From an uncultured Prevotella sp. (GTDB taxonomy: Bacteria > Bacteroidota > Bacteroidia > Bacteroidales > Bacteroidaceae), in contig USHW01000060.1 in NCBI GenBank assembly GCA_900554545.1, positions 1-11,221 of the forward strand: a DNA stretch of 11,221 nucleotides. Direction: 5' to 3'. The notes under the pieces are model-generated. The model searched no databases and was not told the origin of the DNA. It saw only the letters and a program-made list of their open reading frames with translations. This document shows positions 1 to 4,628 of this stretch, in pieces (position 1 is the stretch's first letter; every line of letters starts with the position of its first letter). A program made the position numbers and the translations under genes.

Positions 1-1
1 A

Positions 2-112
2 GAAACGGATGAACAGCCTGTCGAGCAGACCGCACCTGAAAAGTGTCCTCACTGTGGCTCAGAGCTGAAGAGCGGAGCCAAATTTTGCAGCGTTTGCGGA
101 AACAAGGTCTAA
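2..112 (+). CDS. C-terminal fragment of a zinc-ribbon protein (5' end outside the window)
   Basis: An open frame enters from the left edge and ends at TAA (110-112), giving 36 residues. It has an acidic, Gln/Pro-containing linker followed by a C-terminal zinc ribbon: CPHCG, twelve residues, then CSVCGNKV. The two CxxC knuckles are typical of the short zinc-ribbon domains (zinc_ribbon_2 / zf-ribbon_3 type) that close many Firmicutes proteins, often behind membrane, SPFH or regulatory domains. The main domain is outside the window, so no function can be assigned. The gene runs convergently to the 96-residue gene at 188-478 and the two share the hairpin at 144-178. It belongs to the left-hand, Firmicutes-like part of the window. 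Confidence 0.75.
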   Translation, partial: ETDEQPVEQTAPEKCPHCGSELKSGAKFCSVCGNKV

Positions 113-143
113 AAAGCTACACCAATACACTTCCATAAAAAAT

Positions 144-178
144 ACGGCATATGCCACTTTTTCGGTGACATATGCCGT
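144..178. terminator. Bidirectional intrinsic terminator between convergent genes
   Basis: A 14-bp stem with one C/A mismatch pairs 144-157 (ACGGCATATGCCAC) with 165-178 (GTGACATATGCCGT) around a 7-nt loop. On the minus strand it is followed by a clean T tract, seen as the A run just left of the stem on the plus strand. On the plus strand it is followed by a looser T-rich stretch. It lies 31 bp after the stop of the zinc-ribbon gene and 9 bp after the stop of the 96-residue gene, so it probably ends transcription from both sides. Confidence 0.85.
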
Positions 179-187
179 GTTTCATTT

Positions 188-478
188 TTACTGTTCTGAT
201 ACGCTGGGGCTTGCAAGACCATGCTTTACTCGGTCACGGACCTCCGCTCTCTTTGCGTCGTTAAATCTGTCGAGAGTTCCAACAAGATAGCCCGTTATTC
301 TTCTTATACGCTGAAAAGGCACGTCTGCAAAGTGATAATCAACGTCAACAAAGTCGCCGTCTATTTTTAGGTCGATAGTCTGGATAGTCTTTTCAGGGTA
401 AAGCTTCTGCGCCCTGTCGATATATGAATTTATCTCTGCCTGGGACATCTCCCCACCTGTTACGTTCACATTTACCAT
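188..478 (-). CDS. Free-standing NrdD-type glycyl-radical domain protein (96 aa)
   Basis: Residues 57-88 resemble the extreme C-terminus of class III anaerobic ribonucleotide reductase NrdD. RRITGYL here corresponds to RRVCGYL of E. coli NrdD, followed by RFNDAKRAEVRDRVKH against PFNAGKQEEVKRRVKH (recalled from memory). In NrdD the Gly of this loop carries the catalytic glycyl radical made by NrdG; the equivalent here is Gly63. Family NrdD is about 600-700 residues, so the ten-stranded barrel and its active-site cysteines are missing. The protein has no cysteine at all, so the CxxC zinc site that precedes the loop in NrdD is also absent. Residues 1-50 are unrecognised and look like a small alpha/beta fold. 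The ATG is fixed by GGAGG nine bases upstream. The gene is monocistronic, with its own promoter and terminator. Short proteins of this kind may be labelled anaerobic ribonucleoside-triphosphate reductase. A role as spare radical domain or split NrdD tail is inference. Confidence 0.8.
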   Translation of the reverse strand: MVNVNVTGGEMSQAEINSYIDRAQKLYPEKTIQTIDLKIDGDFVDVDYHFADVPFQRIRRITGYLVGTLDRFNDAKRAEVRDRVKHGLASPSVSEQ

Positions 479-487
479 TTTACATTA

Positions 488-492
488 CCTCC
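488..492 (-). promoter_or_regulatory. Strong Shine-Dalgarno site for the 96-aa gene
   Basis: The minus strand reads GGAGGT nine bases before the ATG at 478, an optimal Shine-Dalgarno match. It settles the start codon. It also contrasts with the guaB, mutL and ompA starts in the right-hand part of the window, which have no such sequence, as is normal in Bacteroidota. Confidence 0.85.
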
Positions 493-510
493 ATTTTTCT
501 TTGTTATACA

Positions 511-526
511 TATTGTTGCCACAATA
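511..526. promoter_or_regulatory. Perfect inverted repeat at the expected start of transcription (possible second operator)
   Basis: TATTGTTGCCACAATA has perfect 6-bp arms around TGCC. Its right half, CCACAATA (519-526), is repeated exactly at 535-542 inside the NrdR box, 16 bp away. It covers the predicted start of the 96-residue gene transcript. NrdR usually binds two boxes about three helical turns apart. Here the two centres are 24 bp apart, so this may be a divergent second site or an operator for another factor. Confidence 0.4.
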
Positions 527-528
527 AA

Positions 529-557
529 AGGATACCACAATATCTTGTATTTGTCAA
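529..557 (-). promoter_or_regulatory. Sigma-70-type promoter of the 96-aa gene
   Basis: On the minus strand a perfect -35 box TTGACA (552-557) is followed by a 17-bp spacer and TATCCT (529-534) as the -10 box, which matches four of six consensus positions. Transcription would begin near 522 and leave a leader of about 44 nt carrying the GGAGG site. The architecture is that of Firmicutes housekeeping promoters, not of the Bacteroidota TTTG / TAnnTTTG type. Confidence 0.7.
535..550. promoter_or_regulatory. Candidate NrdR box in the promoter spacer
   Basis: CCACAATATCTTGTAT matches the NrdR-box consensus as I recall it (acaCwAtATcTtGtgt) at 14 of 16 positions, including the whole core CwATATcTtG. 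NrdR is the ATP-cone repressor of ribonucleotide reductase genes. The box sits almost exactly in the 17-bp spacer between the -35 and -10 boxes, where a bound repressor would block RNA polymerase. Its presence before a gene for an NrdD-like radical domain is independent support for a link to deoxynucleotide synthesis. Confidence 0.65.
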
Positions 558-567
558 TAGTTAATAC

Positions 568-595
568 CTACAAAGCACATGAGTATATTTTGTAG
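568..595. repeat. Inverted repeat after the YgjP-type fragment (weak terminator candidate)
   Basis: CTACAAA (568-574) and TTTGTAG (589-595) form a perfect 7-bp stem with a 14-nt loop, and flanking bases (TACC / GGTA) partly extend it. It lies 16 bp past the minus-strand stop of the YgjP-type fragment. No T tract follows on the minus strand, so termination is only a possibility. Confidence 0.3.
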
Positions 596-610
596 GGTAT
601 GCCTGCATGG

Positions 611-902
611 TCAGCCTTTCATTTCTTCTCTTATGCCTCGCCAATCGGGACAGAACTTGCCCACCAAAGCCCAGAAATCCTTGCTGTGATCCATAAAGAC
701 CAAGTGGCAAAGCTCGTGGAGGCAGACGTAATCAATGCACTCTCTGCGGAAAACGATAAGCTTTGAGTTTATGGAAATATGCCTGTTTGAGATACATCGT
801 CCCCAGCTTGCTGTCAGCGGTTTTATTGTGACCTTTTCAGGCACAAGCCCTGTGGAGGCAGACATTTTCTGCATACTTTTTTTTATCTCCGCCACCCAGC
901 CG
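611..902 (-). CDS. 5'-truncated YgjP-type (DUF45 / WLM) zinc metallopeptidase
   Basis: About 96 residues of the C-terminal catalytic part of a YgjP-type (DUF45) metal-dependent hydrolase are present, ending at TGA (611-613). The family signature is clear: an ASWGRC stretch in place of the usual S-RWGSC, then ISINSKL, the zinc motif HELCH (HExxH; the first His-Glu codons are at 713-718), a third ligand His in DHSKDFW, and CPDW near the end. Family members are usually about 230 residues, so more than half is missing at the N-terminus. Family-like sequence begins at GWVAEIKK, right after the stop codon of ompA. Upstream the frame continues to 979 only as read-through inside ompA and is not family sequence. 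An ATG at 874 could be mistaken for a start. The fragment is cut by the junction at about 899-903 and is probably an assembly remnant or a disrupted gene. Confidence 0.75.
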
Positions 903-904
903 TT
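898..904. other. Junction between Firmicutes-like and Bacteroidota-like sequence
   Basis: To the left lies a metallopeptidase gene that has lost its 5' half, together with genes expressed through a Shine-Dalgarno site and a TTGACA promoter. To the right lies a complete Bacteroidota ompA whose TAA stop occupies 903-905. The two coding sequences meet within a few bases with no intergenic DNA, no insertion sequence, no tRNA and no visible direct repeat. A chimeric contig join is the simplest reading, and genuine recombination is the alternative. Confidence 0.6.
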
Positions 905-2045
905 ACTTGGCAATTTCAACAGTAGCACGGCGGTTGTAAGAAGGCGGAACGAGAGTGTCAACTCCACCCTTTGCAACAATCTGGATATTCTCCCTCTTTA
1001 CGCCCATGTTCACGAGTTCATTGGCAACTGTCTCGGCACGCTTCTGTGAAAGCTCGCGGTTGTAGTCGGCAGGACCGGTTGCGCTGTCGGCATATCCTGT
1101 AACAACAAGCTTCGCGTTGTTGTCCTTAGAATAGTCGGCAAGGTTCTTCACGTTCACAAGGTCTTTCTTCGAAGCGATGGCAGACTTGTCGATGTTGAAG
1201 AATACAGATACCGGAGTGGTTACATATTCTTTCTCAACCTTTACCACCGGCTCGCTCTTCTTGTTTGCAAGCTCGCTCTTCAGGCGGTCGTTCTCAGCCC
1301 TTTCGTCAGCCAGCTGTGCGTTGAGCGCGTCGATTTGCGACTGCGACAAAGCCTTGACAGCGTCTACATCAGGTACCTTGTTCCATCTTCTCTTGCCGAG
1401 GTTGAACGTTACGCCCACTTCAGCATACACGTGGTTGGGATGGTTCATTATGCCAGAACCCATCTCTGCGGGCATTCCGCAGATGTCGCTCTCATAGCGG
1501 TTCCATCCGATTTCAAAGTTGATGGCGAGGCGCTTGTTTACCCAAAACTCGTTCAAGATACCTACGCTCAACCCCATTGCATAGCGGTTGTAAGTGCAAG
1601 AACGGGCCAATCCGGCACCGAAGAACGGTATGAAGTTCCATACCCTGTTTTCGTTATAGCCGCAGAAGAGGTTGCTCAAGTTGAAGAGAACCTGCTCGTT
1701 AACCATCCAATACCTGTTCTGCGTTTCGATGTTCTCGTCGTTCCATACAGACTTACCCCATACACCCTGGAACTTTGTGCGGAGTCCGAGGCCTGGAGTG
1801 AACCACTTACCGATGCCGATAGAGAATCCCGGATTTGAGCGGAAGGCCTTAAACGGGTTCTTGGAGAAGCCCTTGCCGTCCTCATAATTGCCGTACCATG
1901 CTTCCCATGTCACGCCACCCTGGATGAACCAATTGCTCCAAAACGAATTAGTAGCTACGCTGTACTTCTCCGTAATGTCTGCGTTCTGCGCCATACCCGT
2001 CACAGAGACGCAAGCAAAAATCAATGCGATAAATAATTTCTTCAT
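903..2045 (-). CDS. ompA: OmpA-family outer membrane protein, peptidoglycan-binding
   Basis: A 380-residue precursor tethers the outer membrane to peptidoglycan. Residues 1-20 are a signal peptide (MKKLFIALIF..., cut near GMAQ). Residues about 30-218 alternate aromatic and small residues as in a transmembrane beta-barrel and end in VTFNLGKRRW. Residues about 228-265 are a charged Gln/Ala/Leu-rich probable coiled coil. Residues 276-380 are the OmpA C-terminal domain: VFFNID, then GYADSATG, YNRELSQKRAE and YNRRATVEI. Asp320 and Arg336 correspond to the OmpA residues that bind diaminopimelate in peptidoglycan. The gene follows mutL on the same strand after 165 bp and has its own -7 motif at 2113-2120, so it is probably transcribed separately and strongly. 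The ATG has no Shine-Dalgarno sequence. The protein looks full length, and its C-terminus lies at the composition switch. Confidence 0.93.
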   Translation of the reverse strand: MKKLFIALIFACVSVTGMAQNADITEKYSVATNSFWSNWFIQGGVTWEAWYGNYEDGKGFSKNPFKAFRSNPGFSIGIGKWFTPGLGLRTKFQGVWGKSVWNDENIETQNRYWMVNEQVLFNLSNLFCGYNENRVWNFIPFFGAGLARSCTYNRYAMGLSVGILNEFWVNKRLAINFEIGWNRYESDICGMPAEMGSGIMNHPNHVYAEVGVTFNLGKRRWNKVPDVDAVKALSQSQIDALNAQLADERAENDRLKSELANKKSEPVVKVEKEYVTTPVSVFFNIDKSAIASKKDLVNVKNLADYSKDNNAKLVVTGYADSATGPADYNRELSQKRAETVANELVNMGVKRENIQIVAKGGVDTLVPPSYNRRATVEIAK

Positions 2046-2082
2046 AACTCTAAATATTAAACAATCAATAAAACATTTAACC

Positions 2083-2105
2083 GAGCCTCGCTTTCATGAA
2101 GGCTC
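2083..2105. repeat. Small hairpin in the ompA leader
   Basis: GAGCCT (2083-2088) and AGGCTC (2100-2105) are perfect 6-bp arms around an 11-nt loop that itself contains the palindrome TCATGA. The hairpin falls in the predicted 5' untranslated region of ompA, just after the expected transcription start, and might stabilise the message. No T tract follows, so it is not a terminator. Confidence 0.4.
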
Positions 2106-2112
2106 TACATTG

Positions 2113-2120
2113 CAAAGATA
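2113..2120 (-). promoter_or_regulatory. Bacteroidota-type -7 promoter element for ompA
   Basis: The minus strand reads TATCTTTG, a perfect match to the Bacteroidota -7 consensus TAnnTTTG used by the primary sigma factor. It lies 68 bp before the ATG, which predicts a leader of about 60 nt. No good -33 TTTG is visible at the usual distance; the upstream DNA is AT-rich. Confidence 0.6.
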
Positions 2121-2210
2121 GTAATAAATCTCAAACATGTATCGCTTTTTTGAATTTATTTTACACTTTCCCACGCTTTTTCCGAACAAAATGCCACTTC
2201 TTAGGACATT

Positions 2211-4061
2211 TCAACCAAACAGGCGTTCGATGTCCTGTTGCTTTAACACGGCCACCGCCGCCTTGCCGTCCGGGGAATAGTTGACGTTCGAGCATGTAAA
2301 CAGTTCGTTTACAATATTTTCCATCTCGGCATTGTTCAACACCTGACCGTAGGGTATCGCCGCTCCGCGTGCAAGTTGCAGGGCCAGCATACGGCGCACT
2401 CCGTCGGCAGCGGAGATGCCTGTCTCGGCATATTCGGCAAGCATGTTCTTCAGCATCTTGGCAAAGTCTACGCCGTCAAGGCCGGCCGGCACGCCGTTGA
2501 TTGAATAGCTGCCGCCGCCGAGCGGAGCGAGGTCGAAGCCGAGGCTGTCAAGGTCTTGGCGCATCTTCTGCAGCATAACGTCCTCCGACGGGGTGAAAGT
2601 CACCATCTCGGGGAAAAGCGTCTGCTGCGAGGCTCCGCCCCTACCTTCCATCTGCGCCATGTATTTCTCGTACAGGATGCGCATGTGGGCGCGGTGCTGG
2701 TCAATCATCATAAGCCCCGACTTCACGGCCGTCATGATGTACTTGCCCTTATATTGATAATGTGCGGGCGACTTTTCCTCGGCCACGCCTGCGCCGTTGT
2801 CTGCGTCTGACGCCGCCCCGAAGAGTCCGCCTGTGCTTCCGGAGCCGTCCTGCATGTCGTCAAAGCCGCCGCTGACGGCATCGCCGTAAAGGCTTTCCCA
2901 GCCTTCTGCGGAGCCTGCCCCCTGCCCCTTCGGCACGTATGACTGCGAGCTTTTGAAAGGGTTGTATGACGGGTTGTAGTCGACTTTGGGCATCTGTGCA
3001 AAGCCGTTTCCAGGCTCGAAAACAGGAATGTCGGGCTTACCCTCGGTGTCGAAGTCGATTGACGGCACGTCGTTGAACCGCCCAATGGCATCCTTAACGG
3101 CTGCCAGCAGCACCTGCCACACGGTCTGCTCGTTCTCGAACTTTATCTCGGTTTTCGTCGGGTGTATGTTCACGTCGATGTCTTCAGGGTTTATGTCGAA
3201 GTAGATAAAATAAGGAGGCTGCTCTCCGGCTGGCACTATGCGCTCGTAGGCGGACATCACGGCCTTGTGGAAATACGGATGCTTCATGTAACGCCCGTTG
3301 ACGAAGAAATACTGGTGGGCGCCCCTCTTGCGGGCAGCCTCGGGCTTCCCTACGAAGCCTTTTATGCTGCAAATGGTTGTTTCGACGCCTATCGGCAGCA
3401 AGTCGGCATTGATTTTCTTCCCGAAAATATCAACGACACGCTGGCGCAGGTTGCCGCTTTTCAGGTTGAACAGTTCCGAACCGTTGCTGTGCAGGGTGAA
3501 GCTTACGCCGGGATATACCAGCGCGATGCGCTCGAAGGCGGTGATGATGTTGTTCAGCTCGGTGGCGTTCGACTTGAGGAACTTCCTCCGCGCCGGCACG
3601 TTGTAGAACAGGTTTTCCACCGAGAAGTTGGTTCCCACGGGGCATGACACCGGCTCTTGCCCCGTCACCTTCGACGCTGCTACAGACAGGTGGGTGCCTA
3701 TGTCGTCTGCCTGAGTGCGCGTGCGGAGTTCCACCTGCGCAACCGCCGCGATAGAGGCGAGGGCCTCTCCGCGGAACCCCATTGTGTGCAGGGCGAACAG
3801 GTCGTCGGCCTTGCGGATTTTTGACGTGGCGTGGCGTTCGAAAGACATGCGCGCGTCGGTCTCCGACATGCCGCAACCGTCGTCGATAACCTGTATCGAC
3901 GTGCGCCCGGCATCGGTCACGAGCACGTTTATTGTCTTGGCACCGGCGTCGATGGAGTTCTCAACAAGCTCCTTTATCACCGACGCCGGACGCTGGATTA
4001 CCTCGCCTGCGGCTATCTGGTTGGCCACCGAATCCGGCAGCAATTGTATAATGTCGCTCAT
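2211..4061 (-). CDS. mutL: DNA mismatch repair protein MutL
   Basis: At 616 residues this is normal for bacterial MutL. MutL is the ATP-driven matchmaker between mismatch-bound MutS and downstream repair. The GHKL ATPase motifs are intact: KELVENSIDAG (catalytic Glu31, Asn34), DDGCGM (61-65), RHATSKI (76-82) and GFRGEALASI (95-104). FVNGRY (253-258) and NIHPTKTEIKF (298-308) complete the N-terminal transducer region. Residues 335-430 are a Gly/Ser/Asp-rich linker, and 435-616 is the dimerisation domain. QQTLFP (479-484) fits the Qxx(L/I)xP clamp-binding motif. The endonuclease motif is degenerate: DQHRAHMRILYE in place of DQHAxxExxxxE. I chose the ATG at 4061 because MSDIIQLLP is the family start; an in-frame ATG 13 codons upstream adds non-family residues. 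The gene follows the 97-residue membrane protein after a 259-bp repeat-bearing gap. Confidence 0.96.
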   Translation of the reverse strand: MSDIIQLLPDSVANQIAAGEVIQRPASVIKELVENSIDAGAKTINVLVTDAGRTSIQVIDDGCGMSETDARMSFERHATSKIRKADDLFALHTMGFRGEALASIAAVAQVELRTRTQADDIGTHLSVAASKVTGQEPVSCPVGTNFSVENLFYNVPARRKFLKSNATELNNIITAFERIALVYPGVSFTLHSNGSELFNLKSGNLRQRVVDIFGKKINADLLPIGVETTICSIKGFVGKPEAARKRGAHQYFFVNGRYMKHPYFHKAVMSAYERIVPAGEQPPYFIYFDINPEDIDVNIHPTKTEIKFENEQTVWQVLLAAVKDAIGRFNDVPSIDFDTEGKPDIPVFEPGNGFAQMPKVDYNPSYNPFKSSQSYVPKGQGAGSAEGWESLYGDAVSGGFDDMQDGSGSTGGLFGAASDADNGAGVAEEKSPAHYQYKGKYIMTAVKSGLMMIDQHRAHMRILYEKYMAQMEGRGGASQQTLFPEMVTFTPSEDVMLQKMRQDLDSLGFDLAPLGGGSYSINGVPAGLDGVDFAKMLKNMLAEYAETGISAADGVRRMLALQLARGAAIPYGQVLNNAEMENIVNELFTCSNVNYSPDGKAAVAVLKQQDIERLFG

Positions 4062-4126
4062 CGTATTATAATGTATTTCAGCTGTGAATGTGGATTGCAA
4101 AAACCGTGCCGAAGGCTGACTGAACT

Positions 4127-4214
4127 GCGAAAGACGGCAAAACGCGCCGCAAAAGGCCGCCTTTTACACGGCAAAAGGCCATCTTTGACAAGGCAAAAGA
4201 CGGCCTTTCGCAAA
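4127..4214. repeat. Four 22-bp imperfect tandem repeats before mutL
   Basis: Units start at 4127, 4149, 4171 and 4193, exactly 22 bp apart. Each opens with GCAAAA (GCGAAA in the first) and most contain the motif AAAAGGCC or AAAGACGGC. The second unit contains a near-perfect palindrome, AAAAGGCCGCCTTTT (4151-4165). Because 22 is not a multiple of three, successive copies fall in different frames, which argues against a coding origin. The rest of the 259-bp gap (4062-4320) has a small GCCGC-ATG-GCGGC hairpin at 4303-4315, just after the upstream gene's stop, and no credible gene. Confidence 0.75.
4174..4208. terminator. Strong hairpin in the gap before mutL (terminator or attenuator candidate)
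   Basis: AAAGGCCATCTTT (4174-4186) and AAAGACGGCCTTT (4196-4208) pair over 13 positions with a single A/C mismatch around a 9-nt loop. The pair is formed by the third and fourth 22-bp repeats. It lies between the 97-residue gene and mutL on the transcribed strand. There is no long T tract after it, so partial termination, RNA processing or message stability are all possible roles. Confidence 0.45.
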
Positions 4215-4320
4215 GTGCTTTGCAACACACTGGTTTTCAATAAATTACAGATTGCACGCAAGACAACGGCTGACAGACAGATTGTCAACCACGCAATGAC
4301 ACGCCGCATGGCGGCAGCCA

Positions 4321-4614
4321 TCATAGGGAAAGCAGCATTTTCCACACTGCAACAAGGATTACGAGCAGCACGATGATGGCTCCGTAAGTAAGCACGAAGC
4401 CCCCGGCAAGGCGGCGTTCGCGACGGCTTGAAGCATGGCGCGTGGCGTTGAGGAACACGCCGCGCAGCCTCTCACGCCCCGGCCTGTCAGAAACGTCCAT
4501 GCCAAGCTCGGCCTTTGCACGCCTCTCAACGTCCTTCAGCTTGTCCTTGCGCTCGTCAACAAACATATACCTGTGGTCGAAACGACGCGGCTTGCGCTGG
4601 TTGAACAGTCCCAT
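4321..4614 (-). CDS. Conserved small single-pass membrane protein (97 aa), function unknown
   Basis: The 97-residue protein begins MGLFNQRKPRRFDHRYMFVD, a start I associate with a small family found next to mutL in Bacteroidales. Residues 1-70 are very rich in Arg, Lys and Glu and should be cytoplasmic, with ERKDKLKDVERRAKAEL (21-37) likely a charged helix. Residues about 72-95 are one hydrophobic membrane segment (FVLTYGAIIVLLVILVAVW), leaving almost nothing outside. The positive-inside rule gives an N-in topology. I chose the ATG at 4614, 14 bases after the stop of the OstA-like gene; an in-frame GTG at 4632 would add six unconserved residues and overlap that gene. It looks co-transcribed with the OstA-like gene, which hints at an envelope role, but no domain of known function is visible. 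Confidence 0.82.
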   Translation of the reverse strand: MGLFNQRKPRRFDHRYMFVDERKDKLKDVERRAKAELGMDVSDRPGRERLRGVFLNATRHASSRRERRLAGGFVLTYGAIIVLLVILVAVWKMLLSL

Positions 4615-4628
4615 GCGGCAGCCCTCCG

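Noticed and set aside
903..979. N-terminal extension of the metallopeptidase fragment into ompA
   Set aside because: It is out-of-frame read-through inside the well-supported ompA 3' end and has no family resemblance.
4062..4100. Upstream in-frame ATG giving mutL 13 extra residues
   Set aside because: MutL proteins begin right before the IIQLLPD stretch; the extension is not family sequence.
4030..4110. Possible mutL promoter (TTTTTG, 22 bp, TACATTAT, minus strand)
   Set aside because: The spacing is slightly long and the -7 element lacks the TTTG part, so the support is too weak to list.
4127..4214. CRISPR array
   Set aside because: The units are contiguous imperfect 22-bp repeats with no unique spacers, and no cas genes are present.
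4058..4345. A 95-codon minus-strand frame between the 97-aa gene and mutL, with a hydrophobic start resembling a signal peptide
   Set aside because: It overlaps the end of the 97-residue gene and the start of mutL, runs straight through the 22-bp repeats, and its content is explained by those repeats changing frame.
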